A stretch of 64,000 nt of DNA from Nocardioides daedukensis (GCF_013408415.1 NZ_JACCAA010000001.1:2232001-2296000), one strand, 5' to 3'; positions 32,599 to 41,089 are shown, counted from the stretch's first letter. Program-made: numbers and translations. The notes: generated by a model from the sequence alone, not told the origin.

Positions 32599-33210
32599 AT
32601 GCCCAGCGGTGACGAAGAACCAGGAACCCTCCCCACCCGCGGGCTCGCCTGGACCCTGACGATCGGCGGCCTGCTCGGCCTGGTGGCCGCAATCGTGCTG
32701 CTGGTCGAGAAGATCGCGTTGATCAAGGATCCCGACTATGTCCCGACCTGCAGCATCAACCCGGTGCTCTCGTGCGGGTCGGTGATGAACACGGCGCAGG
32801 CTGAGGTCTTCGGCATCCCGAACCCGATCATCGGGATCGTCGGTTTCACGGCGGTGGCGATGCTCGGTGCCGCTCTGCTGGCCGGCGCGAGGCTCCACCG
32901 CTGGTTCTGGTGGGCAGCGCAGGCGGGGGTGAGCTTCGGTGTCGTCTTCGTGCACTGGCTGATTTGTCAGAGCCTCTACGTCATCGGTGCCCTGTGCCCC
33001 TACTGCATGGTGGTCTGGGCGGTGATGATCCCGATCTTCTGGGTCACCACCCTGCACAACCTCAGGTCCTGGGCGACCACCGGCTCCGGCGTACGACGTG
33101 TGGCCGGGTTCCTGACCAGCTATCAGGCCGCGATCCTGACCGCCTGGTTCGTCGTCATCGTCGGCCTGGTCGCGGTGCGGTTCTGGGACTACTGGGTGAC
33201 CCTGGTCTGA
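32599..33210 (+). CDS. vitamin K epoxide reductase (VKOR) family protein
   Basis: A 203-residue membrane protein that reoxidises or reduces quinone and drives disulfide bond formation outside the cell. All four VKOR cysteines are present: Cys51 and Cys59 in TCSINPVLSCGSVM and Cys133-Pro-Tyr-Cys136 in the helix. Five hydrophobic segments can be read. It lacks a fused thioredoxin domain, so a separate DsbA-like partner is expected. TAGGGT lies seven bases before the ATG. Confidence 0.93.
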   Translation: MPSGDEEPGTLPTRGLAWTLTIGGLLGLVAAIVLLVEKIALIKDPDYVPTCSINPVLSCGSVMNTAQAEVFGIPNPIIGIVGFTAVAMLGAALLAGARLHRWFWWAAQAGVSFGVVFVHWLICQSLYVIGALCPYCMVVWAVMIPIFWVTTLHNLRSWATTGSGVRRVAGFLTSYQAAILTAWFVVIVGLVAVRFWDYWVTLV

Positions 33211-33217
33211 CGTCGGC

Positions 33218-33244
33218 GGTCACACCACCGGGCCCCCATCCGTC
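33218..33244 (+). promoter_or_regulatory. ECF promoter of the second sigma gene
   Basis: GGTCACA (33218-33224), sixteen bases, CGTC (33241-33244), then 37 bases to the ATG at 33282. It is one base off the ECF41 consensus and equals the geometry of the promoter at 34132. Confidence 0.75.
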
Positions 33245-33281
33245 GTAGTGCTGAGGACACACGAGATGGAAGGGTGATCAC

Positions 33282-34115
33282 ATGGAGCTGACCGAGAGAT
33301 TCTCAGCCGAGCGACCGAGGCTGGTGAGCCTGGCGACCCGCGTGCTCGGCAACGCCGGCGAGGCCGAGGACATCGTCCAACAGGCCTGGTTGCGGATGGA
33401 CAACACGACGACCGACATCGACAACCTGCCGGCCTGGCTGACCACGGTCACCACCCGGTTGTGCCTGGACCGGTTGCGGATGCGTACGCCGGTCCCCGAG
33501 GAGGACCTCGAGCTCACCGAGGTCTCCCCCGACCCGGCCGAGGACGTCGCACTGGCCGACGCGGTGGGGATCGCGCTGCAGATCGTCCTGGACCGGTTGA
33601 GCCCGAACGAGCGGGTGGCGTTCGTGCTGCACGACAGCTTCGGCTTCGACTTCCCGACGATCGCGGCTGCCCTCGACGTGACCCCGACGGCCGCCCGCAA
33701 GCTTGCCTCCCGGGCCCGGGCGAAGGTCGCCCAGCCGCGGAGCACGGACCCGCTCACGGACTGGGAAGTGGTCGACGCGTTCATGGCCGCGGCCCGCGAG
33801 GGTGACTTCTCCCGGCTGGTCGAGCTGCTCGCACCGGATGCGTTCATCGCCGGGGACGAGGCCGCCGTACTCGCCGGGACCCCTCAGCGCATCGCGGGCC
33901 GCGACGAGGTGGCCACCTTCTTCAACGGCGCCGCCCAGGCAGCGCTGCCGGTGTACGTCGACCAGCGGGCCGGGTCGGCCTGGTTCCACAAGGGCGAGGC
34001 GCGCGTCGTCTTCGACTTCACCATCGTGGCCGGTGTCGTGCAGCGGATCGACTTCCGGGCCGCTCCGGAGGTGCTCGCGCAGGTCGCTCGACGCGACGGC
34101 GCGCGGCGGCGCTGA
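33282..34115 (+). CDS. ECF sigma factor with SnoaL tail
   Basis: A 277-residue SnoaL-type ECF sigma factor. Sigma2 covers residues 5-65 (RLVSLATRVLGNAGEAEDIV, AWLTTVTTRLCLDRLRM), sigma4 95-145 (LSPNERVAFVLHDSFGFDF) and the SnoaL-like domain follows (AFMAAAREGDFSRLVELLAP). Unlike the first sigma factor it lacks WLPEP in the linker. The next gene has a matching promoter, so its likely regulon is itself plus the DUF1059 gene. Confidence 0.92.
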   Translation: MELTERFSAERPRLVSLATRVLGNAGEAEDIVQQAWLRMDNTTTDIDNLPAWLTTVTTRLCLDRLRMRTPVPEEDLELTEVSPDPAEDVALADAVGIALQIVLDRLSPNERVAFVLHDSFGFDFPTIAAALDVTPTAARKLASRARAKVAQPRSTDPLTDWEVVDAFMAAAREGDFSRLVELLAPDAFIAGDEAAVLAGTPQRIAGRDEVATFFNGAAQAALPVYVDQRAGSAWFHKGEARVVFDFTIVAGVVQRIDFRAAPEVLAQVARRDGARRR

Positions 34116-34131
34116 AGTTTTTGTCCGGGCC

Positions 34132-34158
34132 GGTCACACCTGCGCTCCGGCACACGTC
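34132..34158 (+). promoter_or_regulatory. ECF promoter of the DUF1059 gene
   Basis: GGTCACA (34132-34138), sixteen bases, CGTC (34155-34158), then 40 bases to the ATG at 34199. It begins 17 bases after the sigma stop codon. The first ten bases (CGGTCACACC) equal those of the sigma gene promoter. Confidence 0.75.
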
Positions 34159-34198
34159 AACAAGACAAGACCGACTACACATCGTGAAGGGAACAGAC

Positions 34199-34435
34199 AT
34201 GAAGACCATGACCTGCAAGCAGCTCGGTGGACCGTGCGACCTCGGGCACACCGGCGAGAGCGCCGATGACGTCATCAATGCCCAGGACAAGCACCTCAAG
34301 GAGGCCGTGAAGGCCGGCGACGAGTCCCACCAGGCAGCGCGCCAAGAGATGAAGTTCCGGTGGATGCACCCCAAGAAGTCGATGGGTTGGTACAACGACA
34401 CGAAGGCTGCGTTCGCCGCGCTGCCCGAGTGCTGA
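34199..34435 (+). CDS. DUF1059-like small protein
   Basis: A 78-residue soluble protein. The N-terminus MKTMTCKQLGGPCDLGHTGE matches the DUF1059 pattern of a Cys in TCxxLGG and a second in PCD. The C-terminal half (AARQEMKFRWMHPKKSMGWY) is more divergent. GAAGGGA precedes the ATG. It is probably the effector gene of the second ECF sigma factor; what it does is not known. The two cysteines could be redox-active. Confidence 0.75.
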   Translation: MKTMTCKQLGGPCDLGHTGESADDVINAQDKHLKEAVKAGDESHQAARQEMKFRWMHPKKSMGWYNDTKAAFAALPEC

Positions 34436-34440
34436 AGCAC

Positions 34441-34479
34441 CCCTTCCACCTGCCCGGTTTGGCCGGGCAGGTGGAAGGG
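34441..34479 (+). terminator. strong stem-loop, likely terminator
   Basis: A perfect 17 bp stem (34441-34457 with 34463-34479) and a TTTGG loop, starting five bases past the DUF1059 stop. No T-run follows, as in many actinobacterial stem-only terminators. It lies 12 bases before the next GTG start, so it could also shape the 5' end of that message. Confidence 0.75.
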
Positions 34480-34491
34480 CAGAACAGCGAG

Positions 34492-34947
34492 GTGACCCGA
34501 ACGCGCTTCGCGGCCCTCGCCACTCTCGTCTCCCTGGTGTGGTTCCTGGTGCTGGTGCTGCACCACCCGAACATCACCTACAACGACGGCCGCGACTCCG
34601 ACGCGATCGAGACCGAGTGCGAGTCGATCTTGGGGTTCGGCGACAGCACGGTCATCGGGTCCAACGGTGGTCCGCGCGATGCCACCGTGGTGAGGGGTGA
34701 CGACGCGGTGAACGCACTCCAGCTCGAGGCGATGGACTCAGAGTCCATCGAGGACGAGCGGTTCATCCAGCGCCTTCTGGACGCGGACTGCACCGATCGA
34801 CGCGCGACGCTCCAGGCCTGGTCAACCGCACCGGCCATCATCTTCACCCTGGCCCTGGTGGCGCTGGGACCGGCACTGGGCCGCGGGATCGCCTCGGTGC
34901 GGGAGATGGGGCCGAGGGCTCCCGCGAACTGGCGCGACCTGCCCTGA
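34492..34947 (+). CDS. membrane protein of unknown function
   Basis: A 151-residue protein with two membrane helices, one at the start (FAALATLVSLVWFLVLVLHH) and one at the end (IIFTLALVALGPALGRGI). The loop of about 85 residues between them is acidic and faces outward by the positive-inside rule, and it contains Cys43 and a later Cys in DADCTDRR that could pair. A GTG start at 34492 follows GCGAGG. No family is recognised. Confidence 0.55.
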   Translation: MTRTRFAALATLVSLVWFLVLVLHHPNITYNDGRDSDAIETECESILGFGDSTVIGSNGGPRDATVVRGDDAVNALQLEAMDSESIEDERFIQRLLDADCTDRRATLQAWSTAPAIIFTLALVALGPALGRGIASVREMGPRAPANWRDLP

Positions 34948-34988
34948 CTGGAGCGATCTTCGCCGGATGACCCCACTAGGATCACTGC

Positions 34989-35045
34989 ATGGAACTGGCT
35001 CCGACGTCATGCCCAGATCTGACTGGAGTGGGTGAGCGACGATGA
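34989..35045 (+). CDS. 18-residue leader ORF
   Basis: MELAPTSCPDLTGVGERR is read from an ATG six bases after TAGGAT (34977-34982), so the message would be leaderless. Its TGA overlaps the ATG of the next gene (ATGA, 35042-35045), which has GTGAGCGACG but no strong binding site of its own. It is therefore a likely coupling peptide for the CNNM/CorC gene. Its own product may have no function. Confidence 0.5.
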   Translation: MELAPTSCPDLTGVGERR

Positions 35046-36349
35046 TCGACATCCAGACGCTGATCAACTTCCTGCTGGTCGTCGCGTTCGTGCTGGTCGG
35101 TGGCGTCTTCGCAGCCACGGAGATGGCGCTGGTGTCGCTGCGGGAGTCGCAGGTCAACCAGCTCGCGCAACGCGGCGGGCGTGGGCAACGTGTTGCCGAC
35201 ATCGCACGCGACCCGAACCGGTTCCTCTCCGCGGTCCAGATCGGTGTGACCGTCGCCGGGTTCTTCTCGGCCGCCTACGGTGGCTCCACCCTGGCCCCGG
35301 ACATCGCGCCCTACCTCGTCGACCTCGGCATGGGCGACGACGCAGCAGACACCACCGCACTCATCGCGATGACCCTGCTGATCGCCTACCTCTCCCTGGT
35401 CCTGGGCGAGCTGGTCCCCAAGCGGATCGCCCTCCAGCGCGGCGCCGGCGTCGCGATGGTGACCGGTCCGGTGCTGGACCGGTTCGCGACGGTGATGCGC
35501 CCGGTGATCTGGCTGCTCTCGATCTCCACGAACGCCCTGGTCCGCCTGCTCGGCGGCGACCCGAACGCCTCGTCCGAGGACGTCTCCAGGGAGGAGCTGC
35601 GCGAGATCGTCGCCAGCAACGAGGAGCTCGGCGAGGAGGAGCGACGGATCCTGAGCGACGTCTTCGCGGCCACCAAGAACACCATCAAGGAGGTCATGCG
35701 CCCGCGCGGTGACGTGGCCTTCATCGAGGCCTCGATGCCGCTCGACGAGACCCCCGCCTGGGTGGCAGACCAGCCCTACTCGCGCTATCCGGTGATCGGG
35801 GACAGCTTCGACGACGTCACCGGCTTCGTCCACGTCCGCGACCTCCTCGGCAAGCGGCCGCCCGGGGCGGTGAGTGTGGGCGACGTACAGCGTGAGGTCC
35901 TGCACCTGCCCGGCACGAACAAGCTGCTGCCCTCGATCGTCCGGCTCCGCGAGATGGAGACCCACCTGGCGATCGTGGTCGACGAGTTCGGTGGCACCGA
36001 CGGCATCGTCACCCTGGAGGACATGGTCGAGGAGATCGTGGGCGACATCCGCGACGAGTACGACCAGGAGCCGATCCGTCGCACGTCGTACGACGCCCGC
36101 GTCGACGGTGTCATTCGTGCCTCGGCATCGCTGACCATCGAGGACTTCGCCGACGAGACCGGCTTCGAGCTCCCCGACGGAAGCTACGAGACGGTGGCCG
36201 GTTTCGTGCTGGCACGACTCGGCCGGATCCCCGACGTCGGCGACTGCGTCGACGTCGGCGGCGCGGTGCTGCAGGTCTCGGGCGTGGACGGGCACCGGAT
36301 CACCGAGGTCGAGCTCACCGGCGACCAGCCCGACCCGGCGGAGGCCTGA
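35042..36349 (+). CDS. CNNM/CorC-type membrane protein (DUF21-CBS-CorC_HlyC)
   Basis: A 435-residue protein with the three-part layout of CNNM/hemolysin-like proteins: a DUF21 membrane domain (residues 1-190, with GGVFAATEMALVSL and LSLVLGELVPKRIALQ), two CBS motifs (about 205-330, including HLAIVVDEFGGTDGIVTLED) and the CorC_HlyC domain to the end. Homologues export magnesium or affect ion balance. Translation is probably coupled to the leader ORF. Confidence 0.93.
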   Translation: MIDIQTLINFLLVVAFVLVGGVFAATEMALVSLRESQVNQLAQRGGRGQRVADIARDPNRFLSAVQIGVTVAGFFSAAYGGSTLAPDIAPYLVDLGMGDDAADTTALIAMTLLIAYLSLVLGELVPKRIALQRGAGVAMVTGPVLDRFATVMRPVIWLLSISTNALVRLLGGDPNASSEDVSREELREIVASNEELGEEERRILSDVFAATKNTIKEVMRPRGDVAFIEASMPLDETPAWVADQPYSRYPVIGDSFDDVTGFVHVRDLLGKRPPGAVSVGDVQREVLHLPGTNKLLPSIVRLREMETHLAIVVDEFGGTDGIVTLEDMVEEIVGDIRDEYDQEPIRRTSYDARVDGVIRASASLTIEDFADETGFELPDGSYETVAGFVLARLGRIPDVGDCVDVGGAVLQVSGVDGHRITEVELTGDQPDPAEA

Positions 36350-36362
36350 GTCGCGGCGCGGA

Positions 36363-37697
36363 TCAGGACAGGCGCGCCGGCAAGGTCTCGAACCCGCGCA
36401 GGATCCGGGTCGTACGTCGGGTGGCTCCGGGCAGCAGCTCCAGCTCGGGGTGGCGCTCGAACAGGGTGCGCAGCCCGATCTCGCCCTCCATCCGGGCAAG
36501 CGTGGCGCCCAGGCAGTGGTGGCGGCCCAGCGAGAACGAGAGGTGGTCGCGGGCGTTCTCGCGGGTGACGTCGAAGACGTCGGGGTCGGTGAACACCTTG
36601 GGGTCGCGGTTGGCGCCGGCCAGCAGCGTGGTGACCAGAGCACCGGAACGCATCGGGACGCCCGCGATGGTGGTGTCCGCCTGGGCCATCCGGCCGGTCA
36701 GCAGCACCGGTGGGTCCAGGCGCAGGACCTCCTCGACGGCGTTGCCCCACAACTCGGGATCGGCCTTGAGCCGGGCCAGCTGCTCGGGGTGGTCGTGCAG
36801 CAGCCGGATCCCGTTGGAGAGCAGGTTGACGGTGGTCTCGAAGCCGGCCGCCAGCACAAGTCCGGCCGTCGAGCGGAGCTCCATCTCGCTCAGCCCGCCG
36901 TCCTCGCCGTCGTCGAGCGCGACGAGCTGGCTGAGCAGGTTGTCGCCGGGATTGCGGCGCAGTGATTCGAGGTGCTCCCCGAGCCAGCCGTCGAAGGAGA
37001 TCAGCGCGTCGGTGACCTCTCGATAGGTGCGGTAGTCCAGGCCCATGTCCAGGCTGGGTGCCGCCGCGGTGCCGAACTCCAGGACCCGGGATCGCTCGTT
37101 CTCGGGGACGCCGAGGATCTCTGCGATGACGGTGACCGGCAGCAGCGCGCAGTAGCGCTCGACCAGGTCCACCTCGTTGGCTGCCTCGAGCTGGTCGAGC
37201 AGGTCGTTGGCGATCTGCTGCGTGCGCGCCTCCAGGCGCTGCACGGCGCGCATGGTGAACACGCGCATCACCTGCTTGCGATAGCGGGTGTGGTCCGGCG
37301 GCTCGGTGACCAGCAGCGACGGCGGTTCGACGGGGTGCAGGGCGTGCGGCGCGAGCGCCTGGCCGATCGTGCCGACCACCCCGGTGCGCCCGGGAATGCC
37401 GGTGCGGAAGTCGTTGCTGGTCAGCACCTCGCGGACCGTCGCATGGTCGGCAGTCAGGAAGGCCATGCCGGACTTGAAGAGCGGCCCCTGTGCCCGCATC
37501 TCCTCGACCAGGTCCCACAGGTCGTCGTCACCGCGCGACGTACTCAGCACGAGCTTGGCCTGCAGGTCGCCCTTGTCTGCCATCCGGGTGATCATCACCC
37601 GTGGCAGGCCGTGCACCACGGACCAGTGGGCCCGTCCGCGCAGGTTCTCGACAACAGCGGTCAGCTTGGTGGTGGTCTTGGAGACGACGTTGCTCAC
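36363..37697 (-). CDS. cytochrome P450
   Basis: A 444-residue soluble bacterial P450. The heme ligand is Cys395 in FSLGRHHCLGA, the I-helix motif is LVLAAGFETTVNLL and ExxR is in VEEVLRLDPP. The substrate is unknown; no ferredoxin gene is adjacent. The GTG start at 37697 follows TACGGT and six bases, a leaderless promoter. It converges on the CNNM gene with 13 bases between them. Confidence 0.93.
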   Translation of the reverse strand: MSNVVSKTTTKLTAVVENLRGRAHWSVVHGLPRVMITRMADKGDLQAKLVLSTSRGDDDLWDLVEEMRAQGPLFKSGMAFLTADHATVREVLTSNDFRTGIPGRTGVVGTIGQALAPHALHPVEPPSLLVTEPPDHTRYRKQVMRVFTMRAVQRLEARTQQIANDLLDQLEAANEVDLVERYCALLPVTVIAEILGVPENERSRVLEFGTAAAPSLDMGLDYRTYREVTDALISFDGWLGEHLESLRRNPGDNLLSQLVALDDGEDGGLSEMELRSTAGLVLAAGFETTVNLLSNGIRLLHDHPEQLARLKADPELWGNAVEEVLRLDPPVLLTGRMAQADTTIAGVPMRSGALVTTLLAGANRDPKVFTDPDVFDVTRENARDHLSFSLGRHHCLGATLARMEGEIGLRTLFERHPELELLPGATRRTTRILRGFETLPARLS

Positions 37698-37825
37698 GGA
37701 TTCACCGTAGCCCGCTGGAGAATGATCAGGCGAGGCCGACGCAGGCCGAGATTAGGACGACGGTGACTGGGCAGTCTTCCTGCGTCACCAGGCCAACGAG
37801 GCCGCACGAGCAGCGAGGGTCGAGG

Positions 37826-38581
37826 ATGAATCGGGCGCAGTTGAAGTCGATGGGCGTCGCCGCGCCGGGCTACGGGAACGCGCTCTTCCTCGACGAGGGA
37901 GACGACCCGCAGGCCGATGCGGTCGTGTTCGACCCGCTCCAGGGAACTTCGACGGTCTATGCGACCGATGCCGCAGCGGAACCGGTCGAGGAGTCCCGGC
38001 GCAGCTTCTCCACCGAGTCCGAGGCGCTCGACCACATGTACCAGGCGCTGCGGGACAAGGTGAGTGCCCGACAGGCCACGCTCGACGAACGGCGCGAGGA
38101 GGCCGACGCGGTCGAGGCGCAGAGGCATCACCCCGAACAGATCCTGCGGCGCAGCTTTCACGTGTTCGAGGGGTGGCGCGAGCTTGGCCCGGTCGGGATC
38201 CTGACCACGATCGTGTCGCTGCTGACCGCGGTCGGTTGGGTGTTGGTCTCGCCGTTCACCTACACCCGCGAAGACGCGCTGATGCTCTACGCCGGCCAGG
38301 ACGAGCGCGGCAGCTACATCTTCGATGCCGAGAGCTGGCTCCCGGTCGTGGCCGTCATCTATGGCCTCGCGGTGCTGCACATGGCGTGGCAGTGGAGGTG
38401 GGGACGCCGTGCTCTTCGCGCCGCCGGGGGTACGGCGTTGTTCGCGTCGGTGGCGCTCGTCTGCATGTTGATCCGCTCCAGCGAGATCGAGCCGTGGCTC
38501 TATTGGCTGCCACCGCTGCTGGCACTGCTCAGTGCGGTGACCGTGGTGATCTCGGTGATCTCACGCAAGCGCGCTGCCTGA
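37826..38581 (+). CDS. four-helix membrane protein of unknown function
   Basis: A 251-residue protein. The first 110 residues are soluble and acidic with a helix-rich, charged part (LRDKVSARQATLDERREEAD). Four membrane helices follow: LGPVGILTTIVSLLTAVGWV, SWLPVVAVIYGLAVLHMAW, TALFASVALVCML and WLPPLLALLSAVTVVISVI. CGAGG precedes the ATG. No family is recognised, and the soluble head and membrane part may be a sensor pair. Confidence 0.6.
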   Translation: MNRAQLKSMGVAAPGYGNALFLDEGDDPQADAVVFDPLQGTSTVYATDAAAEPVEESRRSFSTESEALDHMYQALRDKVSARQATLDERREEADAVEAQRHHPEQILRRSFHVFEGWRELGPVGILTTIVSLLTAVGWVLVSPFTYTREDALMLYAGQDERGSYIFDAESWLPVVAVIYGLAVLHMAWQWRWGRRALRAAGGTALFASVALVCMLIRSSEIEPWLYWLPPLLALLSAVTVVISVISRKRAA

Positions 38582-39199
38582 GTCGGGTCGCCACGGCTGG
38601 TGCACGTGCGCGAGCCACACCTTCTCGGGATCGAGCGCGCGGATGAGCCGCTGTCCCTCGGTCTGCGGATCGTCCAGCTCCCCGAACCACACTGCGGTGT
38701 CACCGCAGATCACCTCTGGTCGCGCCCCGGTGTCGACCACGACGACCTGTGAACCGGGCGTATGCCCCGGCGCTGGCACGAGCCGGACACCGGGAAGCAG
38801 CTCGAGCTCACCGTCGACGGCCACATAGTTCAGGCCCGGCGCGTCGACCCACTCAGGAATCGTGTAGTCCTCCTGGCCGCGGGCGTCGTCGAGTTCCCGG
38901 CGCTGGACATGGATCGGTCGGCCGGCGAAGAGATGGTTGCCACCGCAGTGGTCGGCGTGCAGGTGCGTGTTGACGACGATGTCGATTGCAGCGATGTCGA
39001 AGTCCTGCTCGCTCAGTGGATAGAGGCGGGGGTCGAAGGCTGCCACGACCGCCGAGTGCATCTTCGTCATGCCGGTGTCGACGAGGATCCGACCGTCCGG
39101 ATGGTCGATGACGTGCACGCACACGGGCATCATCTCGCCCTCGACATGCAGGTCGGCGACGACGATCGGGGTGATGCTGATCGGTCCCGCGTTGGTCAT
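38561..39199 (-). CDS. MBL-fold metallo-hydrolase (lactonase-like)
   Basis: A 212-residue zinc hydrolase. The metal motif is VVNTHLHADHCGGNH, the second ligand region is VPAPGHTPGSQVV and the third is VICGDTAVWF; VHVIDHPDGRILVDTGM is the first strand pair. It resembles N-acyl homoserine lactonases (AiiA/AttM) and other lactonases. GAGGACAACCC precedes the ATG at 39199; a longer frame upstream is antisense noise. It ends 21 bases inside the converging membrane protein gene. Confidence 0.88.
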   Translation of the reverse strand: MTNAGPISITPIVVADLHVEGEMMPVCVHVIDHPDGRILVDTGMTKMHSAVVAAFDPRLYPLSEQDFDIAAIDIVVNTHLHADHCGGNHLFAGRPIHVQRRELDDARGQEDYTIPEWVDAPGLNYVAVDGELELLPGVRLVPAPGHTPGSQVVVVDTGARPEVICGDTAVWFGELDDPQTEGQRLIRALDPEKVWLAHVHQPWRPDSGSALA

Positions 39200-39300
39200 G
39201 GGTTGTCCTCGGGCTCTGGAGTACGACGGGCAGGTCGAAGGTATCGACCAGCGTTGCCGCGCAAAGTCATCGGCGGTTGTGAGCAACCGTCCACTCGCGG

Positions 39301-39678
39301 CTACACGCGATCGCCAAGTGTGACGACGAGCGTCGAGGTTCCGGCGCGGGTGTAGGCACCGGCGATCCCCTTTGCCGTGATCTCCGACGTGGGGACGATC
39401 CGCGGGTCGACGAGCTGGTAGCGCTTCCCGCATCGCTGGATCTCACCGCCACCCGCAGCGATCAGGTTCTTGACCCAGTGGCTCTCCGGTCCGTAGAGCA
39501 TCGGGATCGCGAACCCCTCCGGGGTCTTGAAACCCATCACCGGCGTCTTGAGTGCACGGCCCGACGACCTGCCCGTGTGGTGCACGAGGGCCCACGGCGG
39601 AACAAGCCACGCCCAGAGTCCTTGTACGTGATTGTTGACGTACTTGTTGAAGATCGCGATCGCCCGCGGCAGTTGCAT
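39301..39678 (-). CDS. Ddn-like deazaflavin (F420)-dependent nitroreductase family protein
   Basis: A 125-residue split-barrel protein of the DUF385/Ddn family, which uses F420H2. The core is ALVHHTGRSSGRALKTPVMG, where Arg-Ser-Gly-Arg contacts the phosphate of F420, then ESHWVKNLIAAGGGEI. The start at 39678 opens MQLPRAIAIFNKYVNNHVQG; a longer frame is not supported. TAGCGT lies eight bases upstream. Substrates include quinones and nitroaromatics in relatives. Confidence 0.82.
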   Translation of the reverse strand: MQLPRAIAIFNKYVNNHVQGLWAWLVPPWALVHHTGRSSGRALKTPVMGFKTPEGFAIPMLYGPESHWVKNLIAAGGGEIQRCGKRYQLVDPRIVPTSEITAKGIAGAYTRAGTSTLVVTLGDRV

Positions 39679-39784
39679 GACTGGCGACGCTACCGGTTCG
39701 CGCGACCTGGCGCCGGAGCGATGGATTCTCGACGCTTCTCCGGTCAACACCTCAGGACACCATCCATGTGTGAGGAGACGACCG

Positions 39785-40288
39785 ATGAGCATCACCAACA
39801 AGATCACGCCGAACCTGTGGTTCGACCGCGAGGCCGAGCAGGCCGCCGCGCAGTACATCGACGCATTCGGCGGACAGGGCCGGGTCATCCGGACCGTGGC
39901 CGCCCATCCCGATGCTCCCTCGCCGCAGGACGTGCCGATGCTCGTGGAGTTCGAGCTCTTCGGGCAACGGTTCGTCGGCATCAACGGCGGTCCGCAGTTC
40001 ACCTTCAACGAGGCGATGTCGCTGGAGGTGCGGGTCGACGACCAGGCCGAGCTCGACCGGGTCTGGGCGGCCTTGGTCGACGGCGGGAGCGAGATGCCGT
40101 GCGGTTGGCTCAAGGATCGGTACGGCGTGTGCTGGCAGGTCACTCCCGCGCAGTATGACGAGCTGATGGCCGGTGACGACGAGGAGGCCAAGCAGCGTCT
40201 GATGGAGGCCGTGCTCGCCACGTTCGGCAAGTTCGACATCGCTGCGCTCGAGGCGGCGTACGCCGGTCAGGCCGGGTCGCCCGCGTGA
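39785..40288 (+). CDS. PhnB-like VOC family protein
   Basis: A 167-residue VOC-fold protein of the PhnB/3-demethylubiquinone-methyltransferase-like group. Features are ITPNLWFDREAEQAAAQYID, FVGINGGPQFTFNEAMSLEV and the ending CGWLKDRYGVCWQVTP. The group is often annotated as methyltransferase without evidence. GAGGAGA seven bases before the ATG is the binding site. It diverges from the Ddn-like gene. Confidence 0.85.
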   Translation: MSITNKITPNLWFDREAEQAAAQYIDAFGGQGRVIRTVAAHPDAPSPQDVPMLVEFELFGQRFVGINGGPQFTFNEAMSLEVRVDDQAELDRVWAALVDGGSEMPCGWLKDRYGVCWQVTPAQYDELMAGDDEEAKQRLMEAVLATFGKFDIAALEAAYAGQAGSPA

Positions 40289-40291
40289 CGA

Positions 40292-40414
40292 GCCGACGCT
40301 GATTCGTCCTCCCACAAGGAGGTCGTCGACTGGTTCAAGGCCGAGCACGGCCTGGGCCACGGGCATGCCAACGCGATCGTGGCCTACGCGAAGGCGGGTC
40401 TGTCCGGTCAGTAG
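40292..40414 (+). pseudogene. 3' remnant of a DUF4287 gene
   Basis: Without any start codon the frame encodes SHKEVVDWFKAEHGLGHGHA and NAIVAYAKAGL before a TAG. This matches the C-terminal DUF4287 pattern (KxxxWLKxxxGLGHGHAxAIVAY). Only about 40 codons remain. The TAG of the remnant is part of the TAGCCT promoter of the next gene. Confidence 0.7.
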
Positions 40415-40423
40415 CCTCAGCGC

Positions 40424-41089
40424 ATGTCACGCGCTGAGGTCGCCGCTGCCTACGATTCCCGAGCCGAGGAGTACGTCGAGAAGCTGGGCTCGGTCCACCA
40501 GATGGCGGACCGAGACCGGGCAACGATCGTGCAGTGGCGCGACAGCACGGGAGGCCGGCTGCTGGACGCTGGCTGTGGGCCGGGGCACTGGACCGAGGTG
40601 CTGTCCGAGCGTGGTCGCCGTGACGTCGTGGGGATCGACGGGTCGACTCGGTTCCTCGAGTCCGCCCGAGACCGCTTCCCCGGCAACCGGTTCCTCGCCG
40701 CTGACCTGTCGGCGTTCCCGGTCACTTCGCGATCCCTGGGCGGGATCCTGGCCTGGTACTCCGTGATCCATGCGTCGCCCGCGGAACTTCCCGAGATCCT
40801 CGATGAGTTCGGGCGCGCTCTCGCGCCGGGAGGTTCGCTGCTGGTGGGCTTCTTCGCGGGTGAGGCCGGAGTCGCGTTCGAGCACGCGGTGACGACGGCG
40901 TACTACTGGTCCGCGGAAGCGTTGACCGATCTGCTCCACTCGCGTGGCTTCACCGTCGAGCACGAAGAGACCCGCCGAGATCCTGACGCGCACCGGACAC
41001 ATGGCGAGCTCCGGGCAACGTTAGGAGCAGTCGGGATCGCGGAAACCGGTCGCGCCCGGGACGGAGACCGTCCTAGCCTGCAGGGATGA
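40424..41089 (+). CDS. class I SAM-dependent methyltransferase
   Basis: A 221-residue methyltransferase. Motif I is LLDAGCGPGHWTEVL, the acidic residue of strand 2 is in VVGIDGST, and PGGSLLVGFFAG follows motif III. The start follows TAGCCT and six bases (leaderless). The C-terminal 20 residues read through to overlap the next gene by ATGA. Substrate unknown. Confidence 0.88.
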   Translation: MSRAEVAAAYDSRAEEYVEKLGSVHQMADRDRATIVQWRDSTGGRLLDAGCGPGHWTEVLSERGRRDVVGIDGSTRFLESARDRFPGNRFLAADLSAFPVTSRSLGGILAWYSVIHASPAELPEILDEFGRALAPGGSLLVGFFAGEAGVAFEHAVTTAYYWSAEALTDLLHSRGFTVEHEETRRDPDAHRTHGELRATLGAVGIAETGRARDGDRPSLQG

